64,000 nucleotides of DNA from Halomonas sp. SpR1 (GTDB lineage: Bacteria; Pseudomonadota; Gammaproteobacteria; Pseudomonadales; Halomonadaceae): assembly GCF_031010175.1 (NCBI RefSeq), contig NZ_JAUAMB010000013.1, positions 1-64,000 on the forward strand, written 5' to 3'. Positions 44,601 through 58,500 of the stretch are shown here, in pieces; position 1 is the first letter of the stretch; each line of letters opens with the position of its first letter. The notes below the pieces were generated by a model that did no database searches, was not told the DNA's origin, and was given only the letters and a program-made list of their open reading frames with translations. The position numbers and the translations under genes were made by a program.

Positions 44601-47600
44601 CGGGGAAGTTCTCAAATACAATGATACTGTCGAACAAGGCGCGGCCCGATGACCCAGACCAGCGTTGGATATCTGCTAACGCGGCATGTTCATACTCACG
44701 AATACTCAGATTGGTCGCCTGCACACTCTGCAAGTAAGCACCCACACTCTGCTCAGGCTTCGCCGTCAACGCCACGGGGATAGTGTTAATAAACAGGCCT
44801 ACCATCTCCTCAGCGCCTTGCAGGCTCGGTGGGCGGCCGGATACCGTCGCGCCAAACACCACCCGTTCCTGATGACAGTAGCGCTGCAGTAGTACCCCCC
44901 AGGCTGCCTGTATTAGAGTGTTTAGAGTCACGCGCTGCCGCTGGGCAGCAGCTCTTAGGAGTGCGGTATCTTGCCGCCCTAGACGGGTATAGCGTTTGGC
45001 GAAACCCTGGGCCCCACTCTCTTGACGGCTCGACTCGGCCAACAGCGTCGGCCCTTCCAGCCCCACCAGTTCCGATATCCAGAAGGCTTGAGTCGAAGCG
45101 GCATCCTGACGCTGCAACCAGCGAATGTAGTCACCGTAGGGCCTCCCAACAGCCGCCAAGGGCTCTTCCGCGTAGCTGGCCAGCCACTCGTTAATTAGAC
45201 GGGCTTCAGACCAGCCATCGGACAAGATATGATGCCGAGTCCATATCAATTGATAGCGGTCATCATCAAGCCGAATTAAATGCAGCCAGGCTAATGGGGG
45301 GGTCAGCCAGTCAATTTGGCGCTTGAGCACTTGCTCAGCATAGGTGGCGAGAGACTCTTCGAGCGTATCTTTCTTACTACGCCAATCCAACTGTACGATT
45401 TCTGGCTCCACTTGAGTAAAGACAAGTTGTAGTGGACGCGCCATACCCGCCTGCCATAAGAAACCCGTTCTTAGCGTGGCATGGCGCTCGACCATCGCTT
45501 GCCAAGCTCTCACTAGTCTATCGGCATCCAAGCCACTGACGTCTACATTCAATTGATTGACGTAGAGTCCCGGCTCTTCCGCTTCAAGAGAGTGGAAGAA
45601 CATCCCCTCTTGTGTGGGCGACAGGGGATAAACATCTTCGATATTGCCCTGGTCTAAGCCTAGGGCTTCGATCTGCTCACTGCTCAGATAATCTGCTAAT
45701 TCATAAAGCTCAATCTCACGCCGTTGCGCTTCCTCAAGTACACTGGTCGCATTCAGCGCCAACTGGGCTATGCTCTGATGCTCAAAGACTTGCCGAGGAG
45801 TGACCGTCCAACCAGCCCGTTGCAACCGAGAGACGATCTGTAGACTGAGAATCGAATCCCCGCCCAGCTCAAAGAAGTTGTCGTGTCGGCCCACCTGTTC
45901 AACACCCAGTATCTCTGACCAGATTTCCTCCAGCGCTTCCTCCACCTCGCCTTGAGGCGGCTCGTACTGCGAGACACTGGCCAAATCCGGAGCGGGCAGG
46001 GCCTTGCGGTCTACCTTGCCGTTGGCACTTAGCGGCAGTGCCTCAAGCGTAACCACGACGCCCGGCACCATGTAGTCCGGCAATCGTTGCCCCAGCACTT
46101 CACGTAGTGAACTGGTGTCGAGCTCACTGTCGGCTTGGGGAACCACATAAGCGACTAACCTAGAACCACCGGGGCCTTCTTGGGCGACCACTACTGCCTC
46201 GCGAACCTCCGACTGAGAGAGTAGTTCGGCTTCAATCTCGCCAAGCTCGATACGCAGGCCGCGGATCTTCACTTGGTGGTCGAGGCGGCCCAGATACTCA
46301 AGCTGACCATCCTCCCGCCAGCGCACCAAATCGCCCGTACGGTAGAGGCGCTCGTCCGGCACAAATGGATCAGCGATAAAACGTTCTGCGGTAAGGTCAG
46401 GGCGGTGCAGGTAGCCCCGTGCCAGCCCAATGCCTCCGAGATAGAGTTCACCCGCAACCCCAGGTGGCGCCAAGTTAAGATCGCCATCCAGCACGTAGGT
46501 ACGGATACCAGCGATCGGTTGGCCGATAGCTACCTGGTTGCGCCCATCGTCTTGGCACGTCCAGTGGGTCACGTCGATAGCTGCTTCAGTGGGGCCATAG
46601 AGATTGTAGAGCCCCGTGTGAGGCAACCGAGCAAATACTTGGTTCTGCAGGTCAGCCGGTAGGGCTTCACCGCTGCATACTAGGCGCGTCAAGCTGGTAC
46701 AAGTTTCTACCTCGCCATGGGCCAGGAAGGCCTGCAGCATTGAAGGTACGAAATGTAGCGTGGTGATCCCATGGGTACGGATCAATTCGACCAGTTGGGC
46801 TGGCTCGCGGTGAGCGCTAGGTGGCGCCATCACGAGTCGGGCGCCCTGCATCAGCGGCCAGAAAAACTCCCATACAGAAACATCAAAGCTGAAAGGCGTT
46901 TTCTGTAGTACCGCATCGCCGGTCGTTAAGCCATAGGCGTCTTGCATCCACTGTAGGCGATTGGTCAGTGCATGGTGACGGTTGGCCGCGCCCTTAGGTC
47001 GCCCGGTAGAACCCGAGGTATAAATGACATAGGCAAGATGCTCGCCATGCAGCGCCACTTCAGGGTTCGTTGACGCATGATGCTCTACATCCAACTGATC
47101 CAGCTCGATAACGCTAAGGTTTTCCGTCACAGGCAAGAGGCCACGAATATGCTGCTGAGTGAGCAGCAGCTCAATGCCACTATCTTCGATCATATAGGTC
47201 AGCCGCTCAGCGGGGTAATCCGGATCCAGCGGCACATAGGCGCCCCCCGCCTTGAGGATTCCCAGCAGTCCTACAACCATCTCAACTGAGCGCTTAACAG
47301 CGATGCCCACCCGAGTCTCAGATCTTACGCCCAGACCGATCAGATAGTGGGCCAAGCGATTGGCGCGGGTGTTAAGCTCGACGTAGCTAAGTGACTGCTC
47401 TTCAAATACGAGTGCCGTGGCCTCTGGGGTTGCCGCAGCCTGTTGCTCAACCAGATGATGGACTGGAGAAGAGCATGAATACTGTTGCGTATTCTCCCCC
47501 CACTCGCTCAACAACTGCTGTTCGTCTGCTCTAAGCAGGCTGATCTCACTTAATGGTTGTTGAGGTACCGCTTGCAGATTTTCTACGATGCCTGAAATGG

Positions 47601-50600
47601 CTGTGCTCAGGTAGTCACACAATCGCTGGGCACCGATTATGCGACTAACCTGCCCTACTAACTGGAAGCCGCCGTTACCCAGGTCGTCCACCGACATCGT
47701 GATCGGGTAGTTTGTACGCTCCTGACCACCTAATAACTCCATGCCTTCCCAGGTATGAACAATCCCTCTCTCTTTCTGAGGAGCGCTGTAACGATAGTTC
47801 AGCAGACTCGTGAATAGTGGCGTTACGCCAGGTAACCCGCTGCAGCGCTGTGCTAACCCAAGACTGGCATGTTCATGGTGCATTAGCTCAGATAGGGCAT
47901 CGTGAGTTTGGCGCAGACTATTATCGGCACTTTGAGCTCCCATTTTGATACGCACCGGTAGCGTATTGATAAACATACCAAGCGCTCGTTCTGCCCCTTC
48001 AGTGCCCTGCATACGCCCGAACAGCACAGTGCCAAATACTACGTCGTCATGCCCAGTCGTTTTGCTGAGCACCAAGGCCCAGGCTAGATGGAATAGGCTG
48101 GCCGTGCTAACACCATGGCGCTGAGCCTGTTGCCGAATCTGCTGTGCTAGCTCCACCTCCAAAGGAACGCGCACTTCTTCGATATCGCAGCCATCGCCGC
48201 GGACGTCTAGTAGCCCGAAGGGCGCTGTCGGTTCTTCAACATCGCCCAACCGCTTTCTAAAGAAAGCTTCGTGCTCTGCTGAGCTTACCCCTAGCCGCGC
48301 TTGTGCCACGAAGTTGCGGAAGGGTAGCGGCTTGGGCAACTCATTTTCACGGCCTTGCTGGATCAAGGCAATTTCTTCCACCAGTAGCTCAAGGGTGGTG
48401 TGATCTATCATCAGGTGGTGGCTAGGTAGTTGTAGCAGCCAGCGGTTCTGGTTAGCATCATGAGCAGCCACAGCACGCAGCATTGGCGCTCGGCGTACTT
48501 CGATACGATGGTGTTCAGGATTCACCTCAGCATTCAGCTGTTCGGAGACGCAGCGAGAACCATCTCCCTCCAAGTCTAGCCATTCGAGGGCTAATTCGGC
48601 ATGTCGGTACACTACCTGTACCGGCTGGCGTAGCCCTTCCCAAAGCACTGCGGTACGTAGTATGTCATGGCGAGTAATCAGTTTATTGAAACAGGCAATG
48701 AATGCTTCCAGCCGCTCCTGGCAATCAAAACCGAGTAAGTGTTGAGTAACATAGGCATCTCCTTTCTGCTGCAGCCGGTGATGGAAAAGGATACCCTCCT
48801 GCAATGGCGCTAGCGGGTAGACATCCTGAATATTGCTAGCACCGCCGGGCACTGCCGCTTCGATCACGCTGATCTCTTCGACATTAAGCTCGATTAGCGT
48901 CAGCATATCAGGCTGAAGAGCTTGGCAATCGAGAGGTACTTGATTTGGCGGGATGATGATTTCATCCCGCAATGGCTTCTGGGCTATAGCCTGAGCAAAG
49001 GCTGCCAGTCCCGGGTATTGGAACAAGGTTCGAACCTGAGTCGTCAGACCACGATTCCGCATTTTCTCCAGCACTTTCAGAGCCAGCAGCGAATGTCCAC
49101 CCAACTCGAAGAAGTTGTCGTAACGACCAACACGCTCTACGTTCAACACTTCAGACCAGACCTCTGCTAAGGCTTCTTCCACCTCATCTTGAGGAGGCTC
49201 ATACTGCGAGTTACTCGCCAGGTCAGGCTCAGGCAGCGCCCTGCGATCCACCTTCCCGTTGGAGGTCAGCGGTATTGCATCGAGGGGAACTACAACTCCC
49301 GGCACCATATAGTCAGGTAGATACTGGCCTAATCGCTCGCGGAGAGCGCTGGTATCGAGCTCAATGTTGGCTTGGGGTACCACATAAGCCACTAACCTAG
49401 CGCCGCCGAGACCTTCTTGTGCCACCACCACCGCCTCGCGCACCTCCGGCTGAGATAGCAACTGGGCTTCAATCTCCCCCAGCTCAATACGGAAGCCGCG
49501 TACTTTCACCTGATGGTCGATACGCCCCAGGTACTCAAGCTGACCGTCTTCATGCCAGCGCACTAAATCACCAGTGCGATAAAGCCGCTCTCCTGAGCCA
49601 AACGGGTCAGCAATAAAGCGCATCGCTGTTAGGCCACAGCGGTTCAAATAGCCACGTGCCAAGCCTGCCCCGGATACGTAAAGCTCCCCAGAAATCCCGA
49701 TGGGGACATGATTAAGCTGGCCATCTAATACATGTGCGCCGAGATCCGGGAGGGTGATCCCTATAGGACTACGTTGACCTGCCAGATCTTCAGCTGTCAC
49801 ACGCCGATAAGTGGCATGCACCGTGGTCTCAGTGATGCCATACATGTTAATCAGGCGGGGATGATCATCACCGAAATGCTCAATCCAAGGGCGCAAGCTT
49901 TCCGGTTCCAATGCTTCACCACCGAAGATCACTACACGCAGTGCTAAATCTTCTGTGTTATAGAGTTCGGGGGTGGCCGTCAACTGCCGGAAGGCCGAAG
50001 GCGTCTGGTTTAGTACTGTCACTTGCTCCCGGCATAGCAGTTCAAGGAAGTCCTCCGGCGAACGGCTAACCCAGTAGGGCACCACGACGAGTTTTCCGCC
50101 CGTACACAGAGCCCCAAACACCTCCCACACTGAGAAATCGAAGGCGTAGGAATGGAACATTGTCCAGGCATCCTGCTCGTCGAAATTGAACCAAGGTGCC
50201 GTGGTATCAAGTAATCGCGTCACGTTCGCATGACATAGCTGCGCCCCTTTAGGTTGCCCTGTGGAACCCGAGGTGTAGATCACATAAGCAAGATTTTTAC
50301 CGTGCAGTGCCACGCTTGGATTGGTCGACGCATGATGAGCTACATCCAATTGATCCAGTTCAATGGCATTCAGGCTTTCAGCTACTGGTAACGACTCACG
50401 AAGATGTTGCTGAGTAAGCAGCAGTTCGATGCCACTATCCTCGACCATATAGGCCAACCGATCACTTGGATAATCGGGATCTAGCGGTACATAAGCACCA
50501 CCCGCTTTGAGGATCCCCAGCAGTCCCACCACCATTTCAAGAGAACGCTCAACAGCGATACCCACTCGAGTTTCGGGTTCCACGCCTAGGCCAATTAGGT

Positions 50601-53600
50601 AGTGAGCCAAGCGATTGGCACGAGCGTTGAGTGCGGCGTAACTGAGTGACTGATCTTCAAATACTACTGCCGTGGCCTCTGGAGTTACCGCAGCCTGTCG
50701 CTCTACCAAGTGGTGGATCAGTGGTGCATCGGGGTGGAGGTGAAGGCTTTCCCCCCACCCACTCAGCAATTGCCGCTCGTTTTTTCCTAACAGGCTGACC
50801 TCGCATATCGCTTGCTGCGGTGTATGCTGCAGGCTTGCTACTATGCCGACTATAGCAGCTCTCATGTAATCGCAGAGCCGCTGCGCTCCAATCGTGCGGC
50901 TAATCTGAGCTACCAGTTGGAATCCCTGTCCTAAGTCATTCACCGACATACCCACTGGGTAGTTGGTGCGCTCCTGCCCACCTAGAGTCTCCATCCCCTT
51001 CCAAGTAGGTGCGGCATTCTCTCCTCTTTGAGGGGCAGCCTGGCGGTAGTTCAACAAACTCGAGAACAACGGGGCGCCGCCAGGTAAGCCACTGCAACGC
51101 TGCGCTAGACCAAGACTGGCATGTTCATGGTGCAGTAGCTCAGAGAGTGCATCATGAGTTTTCAGTAAGCATTCATCGACACCTTGGGAGCCCAGTGTAA
51201 TGCGCAACGGCAGTGTATTAATGAATACCCCTAGCGCGCGTTCAGCGCCTTCGATGCCGTGCATACGTCCGGAAAGCACCGTGCCAAACACCACATCGTC
51301 CTTGCCGGTAGCTTTGGCAATTACAAGCGACCAAGCGAGATGGAAGAAGGCTGCCGCGCTGACGCCGTGGCACCGAGCCTGATCGCGAATCGCCGCCGCC
51401 AGTTCGCCGTCCACCACCAGGCGCTGCTCGTCGATGTCATCGCCGTTACCCATAACGTCGTTGAGACCGAAGGGCAGTGTACCCTCGTCAAGATCGCCAA
51501 GGCGCTGGTGGAAGTAGGCTTGGTGCTCGCTATCGGACACACCCAAGCGAGCCTGAGCGATGAAATTGCGAAACGGCACTGGCTCGGGCAACTCTGCGGA
51601 ACGCCCCTGCTCGATCAGAGCTATCTCTTTGACGGCCTGCTTGACCGTCATATTGTCATCGATTAGATGATGGATGAGTAACTGCAGTAGATAACTATCA
51701 TCGACCGTGTCCTCGATAGCCACGGCTCGCATCAAGGGCGCTTGTCGCGCATCAATCCGGCAGCGACCGGGGTCGGCGGCATGACGCAGCCGTTCCAGTG
51801 GAGACAGCTTCGAGCCTTCAATACCGTTGTCGGATGCCTTCTCGATCCACTCCACCAGCAACGGTGCTTGGCGTAGAACAACCTGTACCGGTTCGTCGAG
51901 CCCTTCCCAGTAAAAAGCAGTGCGCAGGATGTCGTGACGCGCCATTACTTGGTTAAAACCATTGATGAAGTTCGCCATGCGGGCACGGTTGTCAAAACGC
52001 ATGGTGTAGGAAGTGATGTAAGCATCACGCTCGACGTTCAGCCGATGATGGAAGAGAATCCCCTCCTGTAATGGCGCCAGTGGATAAATATCCTGGATGT
52101 TGGTGCCACCACCCGGCACCGTCGACTCAATGCGCGCAATCGCTTCCCGATTGAGGGATACCAGAGGGAGCATCCAGGGCTCAAGGGTTTCGCAGTGCTC
52201 AGGAATTAGGTTGGGCGGCACCTCAACCTTATGGAGGCTGTTCGTAGCTCCTAGCACCTGCGCGAAATCGCTTAGACGCGGATGTTCGAACAACTCACGG
52301 ATGGCAATATCGCGACCCCGTTCGCGCAATCGCGCAATCAGCCGCAATGCGAGCAAAGAATGCCCGCCCAACTCGAAGAAATTATCGTGGCGGCCAACAC
52401 GCTCGATTTCCAACACCTCACACCAAAGAGCAGCCAGACCGACTTCCCACTCGCCGCACGGCGCCTCGAACTCGCCACTCCCTGCACTGATGTCGGGATC
52501 AGGCAGCGCGGCACGGTCAAGCTTGCCATTGGCGGTTAACGGCAGAGAGTCCATGGCGACCAGCGCGCTGGGTATCATATGGTCAGGGAGATGGTGGCGC
52601 AGCCGTTTGCGCAGTACCTGAAGGTCGACTTCAGCCACAGCCTCAACTATATACCCAACCAGCCGGTCACCTCCCGGCCCTGAACAAGCCACGACCACAG
52701 CATCACGAATTTCCGGCCGGGCCAACAGGCAGGCCTCGATTTCGCCGAGCTCGATACGGAAACCGCGGATCTTGACTTGCTGGTCGCCACGCCCCAGATA
52801 CTCGAGTTGGCCGTCATCACGCCAGCGCCCTAAGTCGCCGGTGCGGTACAACCGCCCACCTTCGCTATCGAAAGGGTCGGCAACAAAGCGTTCGGCACTC
52901 AACCCGGCGCGCTTGAGATAGCCGCGGGCAAGTCCTGCGCCCGATACGTAGAGCTCGCCGACAACGCCGATAGGCACGCGATTAAGATCGTTATCCAGCA
53001 CTTCGATACCGAGGTCAGGGATAGCGACGCCCACCGGGCTGCACTGCCCCTGCAGATCCGCGGCGGTGATCGGGCGATAGGTCACGTGAACCGTCGTTTC
53101 GGTGATGCCATACATATTGATAAGGCGCGGATGCGTATCGCCGAAGCACTCGATCCATGGCCGCAACATTGCAGGCTCCAGAGCTTCACCGCCGAAAATG
53201 ACAACCCTCAGAGCGAGATCCTTACGTGTTTGGATGCCAGGCACGTTGATCAATTGACGGAAGGCAGATGGAGTCTGGTTAAGTACCGTCACTTGTTCCC
53301 GACATAGCAGTTCGAAGAAATCTTCAGGGGAGCGGCTGACCCAAAACGGCACCACGACCAACTTGCCGCCCGTGCAAAGGGCACCGAATATCTCCCATAC
53401 CGAGAAGTCGAAGGCGTAGGAATGAAACAGTGTCCAGGTGTCTTGCTCGGAAAAATCGAACCAACTCGCCGTAGCATCAAGTAATCGCGTCACATTGGCG
53501 TGACACAGCTGCACGCCTTTAGGCTGGCCGGTAGAGCCTGAGGTATAAATCACATAGGCGAGGTTGTCACCACTCAGTGCTAGTCCTGGGTTGTGCGCTG

Positions 53601-55524
53601 GTCGCTCTGTAACGTCCAGGCTATCCAATGCGAGAGCAGTTAACCCTTCGTGCTGCGGGAGCTTCGTCGTTAGTCCCGACTGGGTCAGCAGCAGCTCAAT
53701 GCCGCTGTCCTCGACCATATAGGCGAGCCGATCGGTGGGATAACCTGGATCCAGCGGCACATAGGCGCCACCAGCCTTGAGAATAGCCAGCAGCCCCACC
53801 ACCATCTCAATGGAGCGCTCAACAGCAATACCCACTCGGGTTTCGGGTTTTACGCCTAGATCAATCAGATAGTGGGCCAGACGGTTGGCACGATCGTTGA
53901 GTTCGGCGTAGCTGAGTGATTGATCCTCAAATACTAGCGCCGTGGCCTCTGGGGTTGCCGCAGTCTGGTGTTCAATTAGGTGGTGGATAAGCGATGCATG
54001 GGGATACCGTTGAGAGCTTTTACCCCAGTCCTGTAACTGAAGGTGCTCGCCTTTATCAAGCAAATCAATATCGCCGAGCGCTCGCTCTGACAGTTCTGCA
54101 AAAGCCTCTAAAATAGCGGCATAGTGCTGCGCTAGGCGTTCAATGGTGGTTGAGTCGAACAGTTCTTCTGCAAAAACGAAGTTTGTTTCTAAGCAGCCAT
54201 CCGTGCGCTCCACAACATTTAGCGTCAGCTCGAACTGCGCCTCGCCCTTATCTAGTGGCCAACTGCTCAGTTCCAATCCTGGTAGTGTCCGCAACGCGCC
54301 ATGATCCTGCCGCTGGTGGTTAAACATCACCTGGAATAGCGGCGTCTGGCTCATACTGCGTTCCGGCTGTAGCGCTTCTACTAACTGCTCAAAAGGGAGA
54401 TCTTGATGCTCTTGTGCTCCCAACGCCGCGCGCTTGCTCTGTTGCAGCGCCTCGGCCAAGCCCAGGCGGCCATTCAGCTGGTTACGCAGTACCTGAGTAT
54501 TAACGAAGAACCCAACTACACCTTGAGTTTCCGTCCGGTGACGATTGGCGATCGGCACCCCAATCCGGATATCTTCCTGCCCAGTATAGCGGTACAGCAA
54601 CGCCTGAAAGCCTGTCAATAGTGTCATAAACAGGGTGGCACCCTGAGCTTGGGTTTGTTTGCGCAGCCTGCTTATCAATGGCTCTGAGAGCACCATATGG
54701 TGACGTGCAACGTGATAATGTCCATCGTTGCGGCGCGGACGATCGGTCGGCAACTGCAGCACTGGGTGTTCGTCGCCAAGTTCTGTCTGCCAGTAGGCGA
54801 GCTGGCGCTCTTTCTCGCCAGCTTCCATCCACTGGCGCTGCCAGAGTGCATAATCAGCGTACTGAATCGGCAGGGCTGGCGGCTGCCATGTCTCACCCGT
54901 TACCCTAGCAGAGTAGTCCGCAGCAAACTCATCGATGATCAACTGCATCGACCAGCCATCGGAGACGATGTGGTGCATTACCACCACCAGCAAGTGCTTC
55001 TCTTCTGCTAAGTGTAGTAGCCCCACCCGCAACAACGGCCCCTGTTCCAGATCGAAAGGGGCATTGCAAAGCTGATCAACCTGACTCTCTATTGCCGATT
55101 CTCGTTCACCCTTCGGCATATAGCCAAGGTCGACCTCATGCAATGAAAAGTTGCTCTCAGCCTGAAGCACTTGTATCACCTCGCCATCGCCATCGTCACG
55201 GAACACCGTGCGCAATGCCTCATGACGAGATATTAAGGCGGCGAAGCTACCCCCCAGTGCTTCAGTATCCAACGACCCCTTCAGGTTCAGAGCGCCAGTA
55301 ATATGGTAAGCGCTGCTTTCGGGATCCAAGCGCCACAGAAACCATTGGCGCAGTTGCGCATAGGAGGGTGAGCAAGTACTCAATTGAGAATCAGGGCGCC
55401 TAAGAATAGGGAACTGGCCAATGCCCAACCCTTGAGTACGAATTTTGTCGTAAACCACACGGCGTTGTTCGGCTGACAATCCGGTGAAGCGCTCCGCAAT
55501 ACGACGGGTATCGAAGTGACTCAT
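41668..55524 (-). CDS. Four-module NRPS with thioesterase: C-A(Thr)-T-C-A(Thr)-T-C-A(Ser)-T-C-A(hydroxyOrn)-T-TE
   Basis: A 4618-residue siderophore synthetase. Approximate domains: C1 45-480 (HHIVSDGWS), A1 530-1010, T1 1050, C2 1146-1590 (HHLIDDN), A2 1620-2100, T2 2140, C3 2235-2675 (HHLMIDH), A3 2700-3185, T3 3220 (LGGDS), C4 3296-3740 (HHILSDGWS), A4 3770-4240, T4 4281, TE 4330-4600 (GWSLGG near 4418). Pocket residues read by alignment to GrsA give DFWNIGMVHK for A1 and A2 (the canonical Thr code), DVWHVSLIDK for A3 (Ser) and DGEAVGGVTK for A4, with the FDGAHERW motif seen in hydroxyornithine domains of pyoverdine-type enzymes. TE releases the peptide. The start overlaps the preceding NRPS stop (ATGA). 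Confidence 0.95.
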   Translation of the reverse strand: MSHFDTRRIAERFTGLSAEQRRVVYDKIRTQGLGIGQFPILRRPDSQLSTCSPSYAQLRQWFLWRLDPESSAYHITGALNLKGSLDTEALGGSFAALISRHEALRTVFRDDGDGEVIQVLQAESNFSLHEVDLGYMPKGERESAIESQVDQLCNAPFDLEQGPLLRVGLLHLAEEKHLLVVVMHHIVSDGWSMQLIIDEFAADYSARVTGETWQPPALPIQYADYALWQRQWMEAGEKERQLAYWQTELGDEHPVLQLPTDRPRRNDGHYHVARHHMVLSEPLISRLRKQTQAQGATLFMTLLTGFQALLYRYTGQEDIRIGVPIANRHRTETQGVVGFFVNTQVLRNQLNGRLGLAEALQQSKRAALGAQEHQDLPFEQLVEALQPERSMSQTPLFQVMFNHQRQDHGALRTLPGLELSSWPLDKGEAQFELTLNVVERTDGCLETNFVFAEELFDSTTIERLAQHYAAILEAFAELSERALGDIDLLDKGEHLQLQDWGKSSQRYPHASLIHHLIEHQTAATPEATALVFEDQSLSYAELNDRANRLAHYLIDLGVKPETRVGIAVERSIEMVVGLLAILKAGGAYVPLDPGYPTDRLAYMVEDSGIELLLTQSGLTTKLPQHEGLTALALDSLDVTERPAHNPGLALSGDNLAYVIYTSGSTGQPKGVQLCHANVTRLLDATASWFDFSEQDTWTLFHSYAFDFSVWEIFGALCTGGKLVVVPFWVSRSPEDFFELLCREQVTVLNQTPSAFRQLINVPGIQTRKDLALRVVIFGGEALEPAMLRPWIECFGDTHPRLINMYGITETTVHVTYRPITAADLQGQCSPVGVAIPDLGIEVLDNDLNRVPIGVVGELYVSGAGLARGYLKRAGLSAERFVADPFDSEGGRLYRTGDLGRWRDDGQLEYLGRGDQQVKIRGFRIELGEIEACLLARPEIRDAVVVACSGPGGDRLVGYIVEAVAEVDLQVLRKRLRHHLPDHMIPSALVAMDSLPLTANGKLDRAALPDPDISAGSGEFEAPCGEWEVGLAALWCEVLEIERVGRHDNFFELGGHSLLALRLIARLRERGRDIAIRELFEHPRLSDFAQVLGATNSLHKVEVPPNLIPEHCETLEPWMLPLVSLNREAIARIESTVPGGGTNIQDIYPLAPLQEGILFHHRLNVERDAYITSYTMRFDNRARMANFINGFNQVMARHDILRTAFYWEGLDEPVQVVLRQAPLLVEWIEKASDNGIEGSKLSPLERLRHAADPGRCRIDARQAPLMRAVAIEDTVDDSYLLQLLIHHLIDDNMTVKQAVKEIALIEQGRSAELPEPVPFRNFIAQARLGVSDSEHQAYFHQRLGDLDEGTLPFGLNDVMGNGDDIDEQRLVVDGELAAAIRDQARCHGVSAAAFFHLAWSLVIAKATGKDDVVFGTVLSGRMHGIEGAERALGVFINTLPLRITLGSQGVDECLLKTHDALSELLHHEHASLGLAQRCSGLPGGAPLFSSLLNYRQAAPQRGENAAPTWKGMETLGGQERTNYPVGMSVNDLGQGFQLVAQISRTIGAQRLCDYMRAAIVGIVASLQHTPQQAICEVSLLGKNERQLLSGWGESLHLHPDAPLIHHLVERQAAVTPEATAVVFEDQSLSYAALNARANRLAHYLIGLGVEPETRVGIAVERSLEMVVGLLGILKAGGAYVPLDPDYPSDRLAYMVEDSGIELLLTQQHLRESLPVAESLNAIELDQLDVAHHASTNPSVALHGKNLAYVIYTSGSTGQPKGAQLCHANVTRLLDTTAPWFNFDEQDAWTMFHSYAFDFSVWEVFGALCTGGKLVVVPYWVSRSPEDFLELLCREQVTVLNQTPSAFRQLTATPELYNTEDLALRVVIFGGEALEPESLRPWIEHFGDDHPRLINMYGITETTVHATYRRVTAEDLAGQRSPIGITLPDLGAHVLDGQLNHVPIGISGELYVSGAGLARGYLNRCGLTAMRFIADPFGSGERLYRTGDLVRWHEDGQLEYLGRIDHQVKVRGFRIELGEIEAQLLSQPEVREAVVVAQEGLGGARLVAYVVPQANIELDTSALRERLGQYLPDYMVPGVVVPLDAIPLTSNGKVDRRALPEPDLASNSQYEPPQDEVEEALAEVWSEVLNVERVGRYDNFFELGGHSLLALKVLEKMRNRGLTTQVRTLFQYPGLAAFAQAIAQKPLRDEIIIPPNQVPLDCQALQPDMLTLIELNVEEISVIEAAVPGGASNIQDVYPLAPLQEGILFHHRLQQKGDAYVTQHLLGFDCQERLEAFIACFNKLITRHDILRTAVLWEGLRQPVQVVYRHAELALEWLDLEGDGSRCVSEQLNAEVNPEHHRIEVRRAPMLRAVAAHDANQNRWLLQLPSHHLMIDHTTLELLVEEIALIQQGRENELPKPLPFRNFVAQARLGVSSAEHEAFFRKRLGDVEEPTAPFGLLDVRGDGCDIEEVRVPLEVELAQQIRQQAQRHGVSTASLFHLAWALVLSKTTGHDDVVFGTVLFGRMQGTEGAERALGMFINTLPVRIKMGAQSADNSLRQTHDALSELMHHEHASLGLAQRCSGLPGVTPLFTSLLNYRYSAPQKERGIVHTWEGMELLGGQERTNYPITMSVDDLGNGGFQLVGQVSRIIGAQRLCDYLSTAISGIVENLQAVPQQPLSEISLLRADEQQLLSEWGENTQQYSCSSPVHHLVEQQAAATPEATALVFEEQSLSYVELNTRANRLAHYLIGLGVRSETRVGIAVKRSVEMVVGLLGILKAGGAYVPLDPDYPAERLTYMIEDSGIELLLTQQHIRGLLPVTENLSVIELDQLDVEHHASTNPEVALHGEHLAYVIYTSGSTGRPKGAANRHHALTNRLQWMQDAYGLTTGDAVLQKTPFSFDVSVWEFFWPLMQGARLVMAPPSAHREPAQLVELIRTHGITTLHFVPSMLQAFLAHGEVETCTSLTRLVCSGEALPADLQNQVFARLPHTGLYNLYGPTEAAIDVTHWTCQDDGRNQVAIGQPIAGIRTYVLDGDLNLAPPGVAGELYLGGIGLARGYLHRPDLTAERFIADPFVPDERLYRTGDLVRWREDGQLEYLGRLDHQVKIRGLRIELGEIEAELLSQSEVREAVVVAQEGPGGSRLVAYVVPQADSELDTSSLREVLGQRLPDYMVPGVVVTLEALPLSANGKVDRKALPAPDLASVSQYEPPQGEVEEALEEIWSEILGVEQVGRHDNFFELGGDSILSLQIVSRLQRAGWTVTPRQVFEHQSIAQLALNATSVLEEAQRREIELYELADYLSSEQIEALGLDQGNIEDVYPLSPTQEGMFFHSLEAEEPGLYVNQLNVDVSGLDADRLVRAWQAMVERHATLRTGFLWQAGMARPLQLVFTQVEPEIVQLDWRSKKDTLEESLATYAEQVLKRQIDWLTPPLAWLHLIRLDDDRYQLIWTRHHILSDGWSEARLINEWLASYAEEPLAAVGRPYGDYIRWLQRQDAASTQAFWISELVGLEGPTLLAESSRQESGAQGFAKRYTRLGRQDTALLRAAAQRQRVTLNTLIQAAWGVLLQRYCHQERVVFGATVSGRPPSLQGAEEMVGLFINTIPVALTAKPEQSVGAYLQSVQATNLSIREYEHAALADIQRWSGSSGRALFDSIIVFENFPVDRTMRDQQRHGLRFGEVAGEGITGYAMDLQVVIDDELEIEYCYSRRVFPEPFIDELKCAMELLIRQMAESPDRPVGELEWIESARWDALSELGQSGRSGFSRMPVHRRIAAHADTQPDSTVLRMGDQTLSHVQLNAQANRLAHYLREQGVESDVRVGVALERSPQVIVTLLAVLKAGGAYVPLDPTYPPERLSFMIKDSGMALLLTQHEVLPRLATVEGIPYVDCEALDLSRYDDADPDVAVHEESLAYVIYTSGSTGMPKGVTVAHGPLAMHCQAISELYDMEPDSCELHFMSFSFDGAHERWLTALCSGMSLAIREEELWTAEQAYTALQHYRAANVAFPPAYLNQVADWAEGRDDTPPVELYVFGGEAMPKAAYDKARRTLRPRWFINGYGPTETVVTPLLWKTPAEETFDCAYAPIGRPVGERSLYVLDDNLQPVPKGVVGELYIGGYGLARGYLGRTGLTAERFVADPFDTLGGRLYRTGDLVRWREDDNVEYMGRADHQVKVRGFRIELGEVEARAREIPGVSDVAIVTHESSTGHQLVAYLVADEADKTRLVKRARRYFEAHLPDYMVPAHMMVLTALPRMVNGKLDQSALPEPRLDENREHVAPSTPEARQLAEIWQEVLGIERVGETDNFFELGGDSLLSLKVLSRVRALKESTLDFKLRDLMQKPTIAGLLGVGEASDALLDGVVMLNGESQGQSPLFCVHAGMGTLYDYQPLARRLQGVCTVYGLPCRMLTDPQHCDTSLEAMADDYAATIRRLQPHGPYRLLGWSLGGTLAAMIAARLEKQAQEVGLLALVDPYIPGSGQTSEDDWLQDFAAFVSVILPSISSEMVTKSTHETPRKEPSETELAAMLERLLSSDAAHGREGYAALGGEELARIFCVARHLKRLSLQTDTLPTLSCEADCWWSEGRPQEERQALTHQVGQAPHHAIETSEDHFSIVSCDSLLLQVVERLQEEPHPSKHVEENLTA
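47490..54010 (-). repeat. Two tandem ~3.26-kb A(Thr)-T-C units inside the large NRPS gene
   Basis: Equivalent A-domain motifs lie at about 53530 and 50265, and the next A motif at 47015, giving nearly equal spacing of 3265 and 3250 bases. The A-T-C unit 54010-50745 matches the unit 50744-47490 along its length, including identical Thr pockets, the unusual linker before the C domain, and the aberrant C domains. Approximate limits are by eye. Confidence 0.7.
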
Positions 55525-58500
55525 TGAACGGTATCCATGCTGTCGATGAAGGAATCAATATCGGAGAGCGACTGCTCAAAGGAGTATTTGCTGTTTAGTA
55601 CGGCAATACATTCTGCTAAGTCGCGAAGTAGGGGGTGTTTAAACACTTCAGATATGTTGAGCTCAGCTCGCATATCAGCGTGAACGCGGGCCACCATCTG
55701 CATAGCAAGTAGCGAGTGCCCCCCCAATTCGAAGAAGTTATCGTGACGACCCACTTGCTCAACACCCAGCACCTCGCTCCAAATCGCTGCTAGCTTTTCT
55801 TCCGACTTACCCTGGGGAGGCTCGTACTGGGAGCCACTGGCCAAATCCGGCTCGGGCAATGCCTTGCGATCTATTTTGCCATTGGCATTCAGCGGCAGTG
55901 CATCAAGCGAGACCAGCACTCCCGGCACCATATAGTCCGGTAGCTTTTGACCGAGTGCTTCACGTAGTAAGGCGGTATCGAGTTCACTACCAGCTTGGGG
56001 CACCACATAAGCGACTAACCTAGAACCACCGGAGCCTTCTTGAGCGACCACTACTGACTCGCGCACCTCTGGCTGAGAGAGCAGTTCAGCTTCGATCTCG
56101 CCAAGCTCGATACGCAGGCCGCGGATCTTCACTTGATGATCAAGACGGCCCAGATACTCGAGCTGGCCATCGTCACGCCAGCGCACCAGGTCACCGGTGC
56201 GGTAGAGGCGTTCTCCTTGTACAAAAGGATCGGCGACAAAACGTTCTGAGGTAAGATCAGGGCGGTGCAGATAGCCCCGCGCTAAGCCCGCGCCACCAAG
56301 ATAGAGTTCACCAGCGACACCTGGCGGCGCCAAGTTAAGGTCGCCATCCAGTACGTAGGTGCGGATACCGGCAATCGGTTGGCCGATAGCTACCTGGTTG
56401 CGCCCATCGTCTTGGCAAGTCCAGTGGGTAACATCGATAGCTGCTTCGGTGGGGCCATACAGGTTGTAGAGCCCCGTGTGAGGCAACCGAGCCAATACTT
56501 GGTTCTGCAGTTCAGCCGGTAGTGCTTCGCCGCTGCATACCAGGCGCGTCAGGCTGGTGCAGGTCTCGACCTCATCATGGGTCAGGAAGGCCTGCAGCAT
56601 TGACGGCACGAAGTGCAGTGTAGTGATGTTATGGCTACGAATTAGCTCGACCAGTTGTGCCGGTTCACGATGGGCTCCCGGCGGCGCCATCACCAGCCGC
56701 GCCCCCTGCATCAGCGGCCAGAAGAACTCCCATACCGATACATCGAAGCTGAATGGCGTCTTCTGCAGCACCGCATCGTCGGGCGTTAGGCCATAGGTCT
56801 CCTGCATCCACTGTAGGCGGTTAGTCAGCGCGTGATGGCGGTTAGCTGCGCCCTTGGGGCGCCCGGTGGAGCCTGAGGTGTAGATCACATAGGCAAGGTG
56901 CTCGCCGTGTAGCGCCACCGCTGGATTAGTAGAAACGTGATGTGCAATGTCCAACTGATCCAGCTCAATCACGCTCAGGCTTTCACCTACCGGCAACGAC
57001 TCGCGAAGGTGTTGCTGGGTAAGCAGTAGCTCAATACCGCTGTCCTCGACCATATAGGCCAACCGATCACTCGGATAATCTGGGTCTAGCGGTACATAAG
57101 CACCACCCGCTTTGAGGATACCCAGCAGCCCCACCACCATCTCGATGGAACGCTCCATGGCGATGCCCACTCGAGCCTCAGGTTTTACACCTAGCCCGAT
57201 CAGATAGTGGGCCAACTGGTTGGCGCGAGTATTGAGTTCAGCGTAGCTGAGTGACTGATCTTCGAAGACTACGGCCGTGGCCTCAGGTGTTATCTCGACA
57301 CGATGTTCGATCAGACGGTGAATCGGGTCGGTCTTGGTATAGTGCTCATCATTGACGCTCCACGCCTCGATTTGCTGACGCTCCTCATCACTTAACCACT
57401 CGATTTCCCCGACTCGTTGAGTAGCCGAATCGCTCAGTTGTTCAAGCGCACTAACCAGATGTTGGATCAATAGCGCGGCAGCAGAATCGTCCAGCTTTGA
57501 TCGTGAATAGCTGCAGCAAAGTTCCAACGTTTCCTTCTGGAAGACGACCAGCGTTACGGGGTAATTGGTTTGCTCGCGGTTGACCAGCTCGCCAAACGTC
57601 AGCTCACCCGGCAAGTTCTGATCCAGTGCTGCATCCACGGGATAGTTCTCGAATACCAACAAGCTATCGAACAATGACTGACCACCCTGCCCCGCCCAGC
57701 GCTGGATGTCATAGAGCGGTGTATGCTCATGTTCGCGACTCGCCAGGTTTTGTTCCTGCAACTGGCGCAACCACTTATCGACACGCAGCGAGGGATCCAG
57801 TGAGACAATGACCGGTAAGGTATTGATGAAGGGGCCGATCAACTGCTCTGCCGCCGGTAGCTCCGCAGGTCGCCCGGCGACGGTCGCACCAAAGCAGATG
57901 CTATCTTGCCCCGTGTAACGGGCCACCAGCAGCGACCAGGCGCCTTGCATTAGCGTATTGAGCGTTATGCGCGTCGCTTTGGCGAAGTTCTCCAGTCGCT
58001 GAGTGGTCGTGCTATTCAGTGACAGGGTGATCTCTTGATGCCCAGCTTGCGCTTCATGGGGTCTAGGCATGGCACTGACGAGATGCGTAGGCGCATCAAG
58101 ACGCTGCAAATACTCACGCCAGTAGGCTTCACTGGCCTTAGCGTCACGGCACTGTAGCCAAGCGATATAATCGCGATAGCGCCCCTCTGTAGGTGGCAGC
58201 GCCTCCCCGGCGTAACAGCGCAGTACCTCACCCATCAGTTGCGAAGTACTCCAGCCATCCAGCAGCAGATGGTGGCGCGTCCAGATAAAGCAGTGTCGGG
58301 TATCTGCGATTTTCACCAGCGCCAAACGCATCAGCGGCGGCGCTGTTAGATCGAATGGCGTCCGTTGCTCCTCGGCCAGCTTCTCAAGCGCCGCTGACAG
58401 ATCCGCGCGTTCACGCCAATCCGCTTCCAACCAAGGCAGCTCGACGGTGCGTGCTACCCACTGCAGCGGCGTTCCGGCGGGCTCCAGGAAACCGCTACGC

